Source of the DNA: Lojkania enalia
Taxonomy: Eukaryota; Ascomycota; Dothideomycetes; Pleosporales
Direction of reading: 5' to 3'
Assembly (NCBI GenBank): GCA_010094045.1
Contig: ML986578.1
Coordinates: 310,001 to 374,000, forward strand
DNA: 64,000 bases
Positions 23,490 to 33,384 of the stretch are shown piece after piece. A program made the translations under genes and the position numbers. Under the pieces are notes generated by a model. The model worked only from the letters and a program-made list of their open reading frames with translations. It had not been told where the DNA came from and made no database searches. Each line of letters starts with the position of its first letter. Positions within the stretch are counted from its first letter, which is position 1.

Positions 23490-26400
23490 ATGCTCCCACT
23501 AGGCGTAGTCGCTTACCCATCTGTGGGAGCCTCCACCACTCCTTTGGGTGATTCCTCTCCCATTTGGAAGAGGCCCAAAGCGTCTAAACTTAAGCGCGCC
23601 CTGTCGAATCAGAGGAGACGCTCTCACGAGTCTGCAAGTTCCCTTATCCGTTCCTATCGCAAGGTTCATTCGCAGATACTCCCTGTCGGCCTTCAGCTTT
23701 TTTCGCCTGTTCAAGCCAATCATTCGTCCTCTCCGACTAGGCCTAGGCACGTTCCCATTGTTATCCCGCGCTATGCTCCGATTGTAGCACCTTGTAGCCC
23801 CTGTGACTCTATTGAACTCAGCTCCTCAAGGACCTCTACAGTCGTCTCCAGCGAGGGTCCCAGTCTCTCCAACTCTCCCTTACCAGGCCGCAAGTCCTTA
23901 GGAGACTCCTCCAGTGTCCGGCCTAGGCATGTTGAAATCGTGATACCAGACTGGGCACTACCTATTCGGAGATTTTCTACTTCGCCATTGAACCTTTCTA
24001 TCGACTTTTCGAACCACAAATATCCTGTTCCTCACGCGTGGGGCTTTGGTCCGGCCAGTATGGCTCGCCAGACGCCAAACACGAGCCGGACAAACACCAT
24101 CGATTCGCAGACATCAGCACCCTCGCCTTCACAGCTCTATCCAGAACAATTCCGCAGTGGGGCCGGCACGTATGTTTCGAGCGTAAACAGTAGTCAAACT
24201 AGCCTGCACCGACAGGATGGACAAGATGGAGGACCCGATCGCCCTCCCACCTCAGGTGCTACAGCGAGGACACCAGGGTCTGGAGTTGCCCCATCTCCAG
24301 CCTTGATGCAGACGGCAGGCCTCGGAACGCCCTCTACATCAACATCTGGACTCTCTGGGCTTGTTTGCAACGTTCACCGAACTACCGGTCGTGAGCCACA
24401 TCCTTTGGTGGGGGCGACGACGACGATTCTAGGTGACAAATTGTTTGTTTTCGGTGGACGAAGGTTGTCTAGAACCAAACCGCAGCTTACTTCAGATCTC
24501 TATGAACTTGATCTCATTAAACGGCATTGGACAAAAATCGAAGCGAAGGGTGACATACCACCCCCACGTTACTTTCATAGCGTCTGCGTTCTGGGGGATA
24601 CTAAGTTGGTATGTTACGGTGGCATGTCTCCAGCAAATCAACAAAACAATCAACCAGCTTCCGTGGTCCAGGGAACTCCGGCAGAATCTCAGCCAGAGGT
24701 TGTGGTAATGTCTGATGTTCACATTTACGATGTTCCTACACGGACGTGGATGCATGTAGCAACAACCGACGCACCCCAAGGACGTTATGCCCATTGCGCC
24801 ACGATATTACCATCATCTGCGATATTCTCGTCAACCAATGCTCCTCTGACAGCTATACGACATAATCCGACATCGGCAGTCCCAAATCAGGGATCCATTG
24901 GAGTACAGCTCGATGGCGATGGCGGCGCCGAAATGGTGGTCGTAGGTGGTCAGGACAGTGCAAATCATTATATTGAACAAATTAGTGTGTTCAACCTACG
25001 AAGCCTAAAATGGACAGCTACGAATACTCTGGGGAGGAGCTGTGGAGCCTACCGGAGTGTTGTTGCGCCTCTAACGAGTATTGATTCCAACCAGATCGGT
25101 GCGGGCGCACGAAAGGGCAGCGAGCCGATGAGTCCAGAAGAGCAGAATAACACCTCTAGGGATGTCGGGGCTTCAATGCTAATATATTCAAACTACAATT
25201 TTCTGGACGTCAAACTCGAATTACAAGTGAGACATCCAGATGGAACCCTGTCTGAGAAGCCAATGCATGGAACATATTCTCCACCTGGGCTACGGTTTCC
25301 TAATGGCGGCGTTATCAACAACCACTTCGTTGTAAGCGGAACATTTTTGACTTCATCAAAACAAGAATACGCACTTTGGGCCCTCGATTTACGTACATTA
25401 AGCTGGGGTCGTATAGAGGCCGGAGGAAGCGTTTTTAGCCAGGGAAGTTGGAACAGGGGCGTGTTATGGAATCGAAGGAATTGCTTTGTGATTTTGGGTA
25501 ACCGCAAGCGAAGTTTAGTCGAAGACTACAATCACCGGCGTATCAACTTCTCCAATATTTGCGTTGTGGAATTGGAGGCATTTGGACTCTACGACAACCC
25601 CCGGAAAGTTGCTCCAAATTCAGCATTCACTTCAGTAAGCGCCCCAGGGCAGACTGAAGTAGTTGACTCTAAGGCTGGAGGCCGAAGTCTTTCTCCTATG
25701 GCTACTGAATTGGGCCGATGGGCTCTCGGGATGCGGGAGCTTGCCGATATGGACTTCCTCGCCATACATGGGGAGCGGATTCCCGTGAATTCCCACCTCA
25801 TAGCACGTCGTTGGGGCCCATACTTTAACCAACTACTTCGGGAAAGCACCACAACTGTCGAAAATGGAGATACGGCGACCCTTCGACCGGAGCATATAAT
25901 GCATCCATCCCGCAATTCAAGTATTACCATAACACCTTCAATCAGGACAAACTATTCGACCGCCACTACGCTAACCAATAACACTATGGCAGCCTCCGAG
26001 TCCGGAATGGCATCAGCTTCCGCCCAGTCTCTTTTGAGCGCGCCTGATCCTTCGCAGCAACCGCCAACCCTTCGACCACGGACATTATACCTTCCACACA
26101 CTCATTTCACTCTTCAAGCTCTTATCCACTTCCTGTACACGTCGTCGCTTCCCCCGGTAAACTCCTCGCTCTGTACTCCACAGATATTGTGCTCTCTGTT
26201 ACAGCTTGCGCGACCATACCATATTGATGGACTTCTTGAGGCTATTATTGAGCGGTTACATGCTTTGTTGGACAATAGGAATACTGCTGCCATCTTCAAT
26301 GCCGCTGCCATGGCTGCTGGAGGCGGCTCGGGTGTGGCATTCTTAGGCGTTAATGGCGTGCATTCTGACGACACTTCAAATGGCGATCACAATGGTCCTC

Positions 26401-26765
26401 CAGCAAATAGTATGAGCAACGCTGCAGCGCGTTCCTTGGACCCTGCGCCCCGCACTCTCCGAATCGATACCGATGTCAATGCAAGTAGTCGGGACGATGA
26501 GGTCAGCTCTGCAACATCCACATCTACCTCAACATCGGCGCCGGCATCAGATAATGGACACGGCGATGACATGGGAAGTGAAAGAGAGATCTGGAATGGC
26601 GAGATGAGCGCAGTCGTTGGACTACAGAAACGTGGCCTTCGAGGATTGATGGAGGGCCGCAGAATCCGGGAGATGGGCAGAGGAACATCAAGGAGCCGCG
26701 ACGAAGGTGGAATGTCATCCGGTGGAGACGTTGTCGGATTGGGCCTGCTTGGTTCGGGCGCTTAG
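23490..26765 (+). CDS. Kelch-repeat protein with C-terminal BTB-like region (Ral2-like)
   Basis: One long frame; from the ATG at 23490 it gives 1091 residues. ATG 24060 is an alternative, but a motif repeated at residues about 83 and 145 (RPRHVxIVIP) with synonymous differences argues that the N-terminus is translated. Kelch blades begin near residue 305: TILGDKLFVFGGRR, LYELDLIKRHWTKIEAKG, PRYFHSVCVLGD, KLVCYGG, and MVVVGGQDSANHYIEQ. A BTB-like fold starts at MDFLAIHGERIPVNSHL. It is interrupted by about 80 Ser/Thr-rich residues before LPHTHFTLQALIHFLYTSSL. The tail is Ser/Thr/Gly-rich. The architecture resembles S. pombe Ral2, which is needed for Ras1 activation in cell shape and mating; function here is inferred. 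A first exon upstream cannot be excluded. Confidence 0.78.
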   Translation: MLPLGVVAYPSVGASTTPLGDSSPIWKRPKASKLKRALSNQRRRSHESASSLIRSYRKVHSQILPVGLQLFSPVQANHSSSPTRPRHVPIVIPRYAPIVAPCSPCDSIELSSSRTSTVVSSEGPSLSNSPLPGRKSLGDSSSVRPRHVEIVIPDWALPIRRFSTSPLNLSIDFSNHKYPVPHAWGFGPASMARQTPNTSRTNTIDSQTSAPSPSQLYPEQFRSGAGTYVSSVNSSQTSLHRQDGQDGGPDRPPTSGATARTPGSGVAPSPALMQTAGLGTPSTSTSGLSGLVCNVHRTTGREPHPLVGATTTILGDKLFVFGGRRLSRTKPQLTSDLYELDLIKRHWTKIEAKGDIPPPRYFHSVCVLGDTKLVCYGGMSPANQQNNQPASVVQGTPAESQPEVVVMSDVHIYDVPTRTWMHVATTDAPQGRYAHCATILPSSAIFSSTNAPLTAIRHNPTSAVPNQGSIGVQLDGDGGAEMVVVGGQDSANHYIEQISVFNLRSLKWTATNTLGRSCGAYRSVVAPLTSIDSNQIGAGARKGSEPMSPEEQNNTSRDVGASMLIYSNYNFLDVKLELQVRHPDGTLSEKPMHGTYSPPGLRFPNGGVINNHFVVSGTFLTSSKQEYALWALDLRTLSWGRIEAGGSVFSQGSWNRGVLWNRRNCFVILGNRKRSLVEDYNHRRINFSNICVVELEAFGLYDNPRKVAPNSAFTSVSAPGQTEVVDSKAGGRSLSPMATELGRWALGMRELADMDFLAIHGERIPVNSHLIARRWGPYFNQLLRESTTTVENGDTATLRPEHIMHPSRNSSITITPSIRTNYSTATTLTNNTMAASESGMASASAQSLLSAPDPSQQPPTLRPRTLYLPHTHFTLQALIHFLYTSSLPPVNSSLCTPQILCSLLQLARPYHIDGLLEAIIERLHALLDNRNTAAIFNAAAMAAGGGSGVAFLGVNGVHSDDTSNGDHNGPPANSMSNAAARSLDPAPRTLRIDTDVNASSRDDEVSSATSTSTSTSAPASDNGHGDDMGSEREIWNGEMSAVVGLQKRGLRGLMEGRRIREMGRGTSRSRDEGGMSSGGDVVGLGLLGSGA

Positions 26766-27516
26766 CATATCTAGGAAGAGGACGATCGATCATTTGAAAA
26801 GCATATATCTATACGACAAAGACTCGGAGTACGCGGCGCGTTTCTATTCTTTTGGTAGGCGACTTGTTTGGATCAGCTGTCTCTATTATTTGGACCTCTG
26901 CACAGCGAAATGACGACAATGTGACATATCACGGATTATATTTGCACAAATTCGATGCATAGCATGGGATGGAGAATCGGTTTCGGAGCACACTTTTTTC
27001 TTGGGTCGTGCCTTTCATTTTTGAATGATTTCGATTCTTGGACATTCATTTTGCCGTTTATTATTATTCACACGCGCAAGAACGGCTGGGTCAACGGTGT
27101 AGGGTTGTCAGATTGCACTTCTGGAGATTATATATATCGCTATATATATTTCTATATTGGTCTTTTTTAGAGCACCTATTCCTTCTTAGTAAATGAGTTT
27201 TGGCGGATTGTTGCCTAGAATTTGACGGGTTCAACGTGTGAAGAGTCCACACGACGTCTTTCCTACATGGCGGTTTCTGCAACTAAAGTTCTTGACATCC
27301 CGCCGTTTCTTTCCTCAGCTGTATGTTGCAGCGCATCTAGTGTACCGTTTCCAAGATCGGCGTTGCAATTTCTTAGTGCGACTTTCTAGTCTGCAGTCCC
27401 TCGCCCTTCGTGGCGGCATTCTTCATGGATCCATTCCTTCGAACCAAGAACGTGGAAACATTCCGTTTTCAGAAACCTTCCGCTCTTCGGTGCTTGTAGT
27501 GTTGACTTTGCCAGCT
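26766..27516. other. Convergent 3' intergenic region
   Basis: The 3' region of the Kelch gene and of the small membrane protein gene. It contains an AT microsatellite-like stretch at about 27126-27155 (TATATATCGC/TATATAT). No gene seen. Confidence 0.5.
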
Positions 27517-27969
27517 TCAAGTCACCCGCTTAATCTCCGGGCTCAGACTCTTCTCAGGCCTCTGAAGAGGCGTATATATTTCCACGCCACTCTCCTGTCT
27601 TCCTCCAACCGTCTGGCCATCAGCCCCGACCATATTCTGATTTACATGAGTATATGCATTATCATTTGCCAAGTAATTGCTCTGTACCTGGGCCATGGTT
27701 GCTGTATGCTCCTTGATCGGTACTAGATGAGCATGTGGAGGGACGATGAGTCGCTGCTTCTTCTTTTGGTGGCGTCGGACGAGGAGGAAGAGGATGATGA
27801 CTATCAAGCAAAAGACGAGGACGACGATAACAATGACGATGATACGGTAACGGTTGCTGGCATACTTGTCACAGGATGTCTCGCAGGCATTGTGGTAACC
27901 GTAGTACGCCCGTTGTTGGAGAGGCGAGGATTGTGGCGTCGTTGTGAGGAGTAAGGGCAGGGCTGGCAT
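27517..27969 (-). CDS. Small single-pass membrane protein, unknown function
   Basis: An uninterrupted 150-residue frame from a true ATG. A short N-terminal part contains two close cysteines (NACETSCDKYASNRYR). It is followed by one very hydrophobic helix, IIVIVIVVLVFCLIVIILFL, and then a strongly basic stop-transfer segment (RRHQKKKQR). The remaining 80 residues are hydrophilic, Gln/Asn/Thr-rich, with a short PEKSLSPEIKR end. The layout (outside Cys, helix, basic patch, cytosolic tail) recalls fungal Rcr-type proteins, but I do not see the family's conserved Tyr/Trp motifs, so I give no name. Cellular role unknown. The hydrophobic segment plus flanking charge makes a chance ORF unlikely. Confidence 0.6.
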   Translation of the reverse strand: MPALPLLLTTTPQSSPLQQRAYYGYHNACETSCDKYASNRYRIIVIVIVVLVFCLIVIILFLLVRRHQKKKQRLIVPPHAHLVPIKEHTATMAQVQSNYLANDNAYTHVNQNMVGADGQTVGGRQESGVEIYTPLQRPEKSLSPEIKRVT

Positions 27970-30900
27970 TTTTGGTGTAAAGATGATTGGTATAGTGCTC
28001 CCTAGACAGAAATATCGCGGTACGTCGTTGGATGTATTCTTACGATCGATGGCGAAGATGCGTGTCGTCGTGGTGCTGCACTAACTAACAGGCGACCGAG
28101 TACCACGACCATTTTATCATCACGCACTTGCAGAATTTCAAACCCTAAGGCGCAGTTCTTCGCTGCGCGCACATATCCCCAATCCTCCGCTCTGCCTTAT
28201 TGTGCCTCTCCCAGCGCGTGGCCCGGTTGTTCATGATGGTAAGACCTCGTGATCCTTCCCGTTTCAGCACTGCCCCAAAGAACAAGCCTCGCTGTCTTCG
28301 CCGCAATAACACGGTCATGCTTACTGCTTATGTGAGCCGAAAACCAATCACAGAATTACATGTGAATCCTACAACGGTGCGGCGCCCTTGTTCTCGCCTA
28401 GATCGTCTTGGAGAGCTTATAGGGGTTGTTGGGTGGGTTGTTACAAGCGAGGTTGTAAGGCGAATTTCGTGGACGCCTGGGTGAAATGTACCAGTGAGCA
28501 GAGCGCGCGGATATTATTTTGTTGCTTAGCGACGATGTTGGGATTGGAATGTAAAGAGATAATGAGTATGCGGATTGATCGAAAATGGGATTGGCTAAGA
28601 GAGACAATGCTTAGGCTTGGTAGGGCCTAAAGTGAACCCGACGGGAAAGCGTCGTCTTCGAAAGGTGGATTGCATGTTTTGAACGTTGAGTGTCAAGCTA
28701 TGATTCGAGGCGGTTCTACGGATTTCGTGTGTTCCTTCCACAGGGATGCCTACTTTGTGGTGTGGAGTGATAGGATTCAATAGCCGTTTGTGAGAGGAAG
28801 TGTGTGGCGAGGTAGGCGGCAAAAACTTTCGAAGATGCAAATAATCCAGATAGTCTACATCTGGATAATGGCTCCCTCAGAGTGCAGCAAAAGCTCTGCC
28901 TTTTTACGTTTTGGGTTCCTTAACATCCGCCCGAATGCGACGGAGAGGATGAAGTTCAGGGCTATCGGTACATTGGCGCAGTACAGGAATGCAAAGCAAC
29001 CCAGTTTTCAGTAGGCTAAATTCGAAGTAGAAATTTTTAGCTAGCTAGGCTCATTCTTGGGTTGTGACACCAGTACGATTACTGACAAACTCCTATGTGG
29101 TACTCTGCAGGCGCACTCGGCTTACTTGCAGTTGCCTCAGTATTGGGGTAGCAGCAACTGCGGTATTCGATGGAGGGCTATCGACTTATTACACGATGAG
29201 TGGAGGGCAAGTGGACGCAAGTGATTCTCAACTCGAAAGGAGCCCTGCGGTCGCTTGGAGATGTCCCTTGTGTCTTTGTGATCGTTAGATATTGCCCAAA
29301 ATTTTTGGGAGGAACAGAGCATAAAATAGGAAATCTAGAGGTGGATATGAACAAAAATAGCACTGAGGAAGTGTGGACTATCATTTGAGTGTGTCCCGTG
29401 GGTTTCAGCGTTTCTTGTCTCCACTGTTATAAGCGCTACCAGATGTTAAGGCGCACTCTACGTCTAGAGAGAATGCAACCCTAGCATCAACATCGCAATC
29501 CACCGTGTAGAATCATAAATGGCATGATCGCCCCACAGTAGATAGGCCATGTGGGTCTAGTGAGGGAGATCTAGGGGATTGCGGGGTCTTCTCCCTGATC
29601 CCAAGACGGCTCTCTACGACATGGTATTTCGACATCGCATCGTATGTAGAGAGGATCTTTTGGACATCTTATGGATAATTCCATTATTGTTTAAAGGATT
29701 CCGACGGTTGCCCCAGCTTTTCTCATTCACTAAGGGCAGGGAAATAAGAAAAACAATATTCTAGGAGGAATAAAGAGGTTCGGTCGCGGCATAATGAAAA
29801 TACTGAATGACCTAGGGGACAAGCAAGATTCAGATAGAACTTTCTAGTCGCATGCAAAGTAGTTGAAGTAATGCCACTTCCGAGATTCCGACTTCAGTGG
29901 TTTTCGGAAAGTTGTAAGCATGGAAACGCTGTTCTCCTCTACTCCAGTTCATTAAGGGAGTAGTGAAACGCTCTTGAATTGCCGTGGGATCTAGGTTCGA
30001 AAGGTACAAAGTTTGACTCGTTAACAAGAAACTTTGGAAGGTGCATGACCGTTTCGATGCGACACTATAAGAACATGATATTCGATATGGCGCGATGTCT
30101 ACGTATGCCCACAGTTCAGAGTCGCATTGGAGACGTACCTGTCGAAGAAGATCCCCAGCTCTCCATTAAATATGAAGCCTCAACTGGGATCATCGTCGGA
30201 AGTATTAGGAAATCTCCACCCGAAATACGGTAGAAGATCACCAATCCCAGGGTGCACGGGGCTAAGGACTGCGACTCCAAGGCGCGAATATCTAAGAGTC
30301 ATAATTTATCACAATTGCAGCGCGTATTTTGGGTCTAATTGGGAGGCTGAATGCCATTCGGCTCGATACCGTAAAATAACTTAGCTTAGGTGTTGTACAT
30401 CCCACAGTAAGCTTTGATGCCTGAGGTGCGGAATTCTTCGTCTACATGACCGAAGATAAGACTTCTTGGGCAGTAATAAGACCCAAACTAACAAGAATTT
30501 GGTACGAGGTTGATTTAGCATCTTTCGGCTTTCATCTTTTCTTTTTGTGTTTGAATGATATTTGGAATTGGTGAGTGAAGAAGACTTCAACCCGAGCACA
30601 TTAGTGTCCAACTTTCTTCATAATGCAGTTACAACAAGTATGTGGTAAAATAGAGCAACAATAAAGAAATAAGTGAATAGATAATCGCAAGATCCCCATT
30701 CTTCTAGCTTTAGACAATAATAGGAATAATGCAATAGTCTAAATATCCCTGGCGAAGCAAGTGCATAGCGAGTAGTGCATGGGCCTCGCTCAACCAATCT
30801 AGCTCGTTCGCGACTCGGCTGGCACTGACAGTTAAACAGCACAATACGGAACCTAAGGGAATTATTCGCATAGTTGAATTGACAGAGAGAATGTCTCATA

Positions 30901-31369
30901 GTAACTTCGCTAAACGCCACAGGAGGACGACTTGCCTCCACGGCTTTGGGAATAATCATAACTGTCAGTCACATGCACAATGCCCTATGTCGCAAAAGCG
31001 GCAAACAAGTTCGGGTGGTCTTCCTTTGTACTACAGTAATAGAGAGTGAGTATCATTCACATTCGTCCGGTAAAGTTATCCTAGTACTATAGAGAAGTTG
31101 CGCTGCGTGGTTCAGCGGCATGAAGCCGAATAGCGATGATTGGGCATATATTCACCAAAGAACTGTCTCAACCTAATGCCCACCTTGAGGCATTCCTAAA
31201 AGCCCAAGCGAACCCAGCTCAAATTTATAGGACGCCCAGAAGCTATACCGTTGTCACGGTCCGACTTTGTCTCGGATACACCACTTGTTACTCCCTTTGT
31301 ATAACCCCTCTACAGTCCTCGTCTTCTTCTTTTGATTCTCTATGTTTTGTCTACATCGTTAGGTAGAGA
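27970..31369. other. 3.4 kb gene-poor AT-rich interval
   Basis: No ORF above 113 codons, many stops in all frames, and composition more AT-rich than the flanks. I translated several stretches and recognised nothing. It adjoins the rhodopsin-domain pseudogene and may hold other relics decayed past recognition. Confidence 0.45.
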
Positions 31370-32360
31370 ATGCGAGATATACCCCTGGAGATCCTTTTAT
31401 CTTGGCCAGCACCCAATTACAATCCAACAACACGGAGGAATAGGCTCATCATTATATACGCTATACTTATTGTTTTCATAATGCTGATTGTCTCTCTACG
31501 GATTTTCACCCGTCTGCTTCTCAAGTGATAGGTTTGAATCGATGATATCTTCATTATTCTGGCAGTAGTATGGTCTTTCCTCAAAACCCTTATACATGCA
31601 AGTGCACAATCCAGTATTCTGATATTTTGCAGACCCTGACGATAAACCTAATCGTACGCGTACTTCTTGCGAACACAATATATGGTTAGAATCGCCACGT
31701 CTACGGCACTCCATTCACATCATCGCATCTCCTGTTAAAGTCGCAATAGCCGCAAAAATACTATTTATAGGTGCTGCTGCTTTCACACACCTATCTTTTC
31801 TCTGTTTCTACTGCTGACTAGTTCACGATTCCAGCAAAAGGGTTTTAATCCGGACTCCTCAAATCAACATTGTTTTCGTGGTTATTGTTCGGATAATATT
31901 CTTCCTCTCGGTGTTCCAGTGCCACCCAATACGAGACTACTGGACATTTGGGTCGCCTCGAGATACACGCGTGGATGAAGACAAAGTAATATTAGCGGCT
32001 GGTATGATCAATTGCCTTGCAGACGTAGTATGCGCTCTGCTACTTACTCCGATTGTGATGGGTGAGTGAAAACTTCTCCATCCATAGCAGTTCTCTGAAC
32101 TCAATATCTATGGCTTCAAATGTCACTTAAACAACGTATCGCCGTCAGTTTCCTATTCTGTCTGGGTCTTGTCGTTACAGCTGCTGATATTGCGAGAATT
32201 TATTAAATCTGCGAAATTTTGATAATTGTGATAGCTAGCTATGACGAGATTTGGGAAGCACTCCTGATACACAGAAGCGCACATTATCCGCTAAACACCC
32301 AAGGTACCATGTCCATTGTGTGTAATTGTAGTAGTTGAGATTGACCTGGGCGTTGTAAGT
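31370..32360 (+). pseudogene. Decayed rhodopsin-domain integral membrane protein gene
   Basis: Several conserved blocks of the fungal rhodopsin-domain family (Pfam PF20684, PTH11-related proteins) appear in order. 31370-31530 reads LSWPAPNYNPTTRRNRL, then IVSLRIFTRLLLK, then TGA TAG GTT TGA, then IDDIFIILAV. 31730-32060 is open except for one TGA after LSFLCFYC. It includes VFQCHPIRDYWTFGS and EDKVILAAGMINCLADVV, followed by a likely GTGAGT donor. 32117-32205 gives LKQRIAVSFLFCLGL and VVTAADIARIY, then TAA. Near 32240 and 32335 come SYDEIWEALL and VVEIDLGVV. At least five stops interrupt it, several of them TGA or TAG where the family has Trp, Arg or Gln, consistent with C-to-T or G-to-A change. 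It cannot make a full protein. Confidence 0.8.
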
Positions 32361-33384
32361 AGAATGATATGAACAATATCAAAAATGCCGACTAAGTCCA
32401 CCATTATCAAATATATGCATCCGCTCCTATCCTTTGTCCACTTCTCGGTAAGATTACTTTATTCTTGTCGAGAGTGTCCATACAACTCTCCACCAAAACA
32501 TCGTTTAGTAGCAGAGTTCACATGAGAATAAACCTGCGACAACTCCATCTAGGACCACTCTTTAAGGGAATGGAAGAAGCCATATTAAATCTGCAAACGA
32601 TTCGAAATGGAGGTTAGAAGCAGCCCTCGAACATCGAAAGAAGGGAGAACATCCAGGACATGTCTACGAATTCAGACAATAGGAGACGAAGAAAAGGGAC
32701 CGCCGAACGGTCGGAGAAGCACCGTTGGAAGCTAAAATGCTATTCTTGATAGTGGAGATGAAAGAGAAGGTGCGCATAAGATGGGTACCGTGGTCTATGA
32801 AAGTAGGCTCAACTAAAGCGAATCAGAGTCACGGACATGACGAACTCTAGAACAAAATAAAAATTGCGAAAGACGCATTCTTGGAGAATATTATGATGAA
32901 GTCAATGACGCATGTTTATGTACTGCATGAATTGGAGTTCATTCCAAGTTCGATATTTTGTTCGCAGGCACGGACACAGGAAGATACTGTTTCTTTAGTA
33001 AAGGGAGGCGGTCAGAATCATGGGTCATATATGAATAATACCCGAACTTCGATATTATTTCGATTCGAATGCTATTAATAATGTAACCTTCACCAAGGGC
33101 CAATTGTCTTGAATAACTCCGATAGAGAACTGGCACGTGATTGGGAGTCCACTTTTGGTTAGATCCTTGGCTGAGCTCATAACTGCCCACCCGACCAACT
33201 GTGGCACGCATGCTCCGCCACGCTAGGATGTCGTCCTACTACTACATATGCTTCTCATGCAAGGTCTAAACAAAAACATGACCTCCTATCAGTCACCCAC
33301 ATTGGTATCATTCTACTTTCAGTGATTCGTAGTTTGGTGATTTTAATCCCTTCCATTTAATACCTACATCGACGCCGAAGCCCC
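32361..33384. other. 1 kb gene-poor region upstream of the F-box/LRR gene
   Basis: The first 300 bp may contain the eroded C-terminal end of the rhodopsin-domain pseudogene (a Lys/Arg/Glu-rich stretch near 32570-32700). The last 200 bp is the promoter region of the next gene. Nothing else recognised. Confidence 0.4.
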
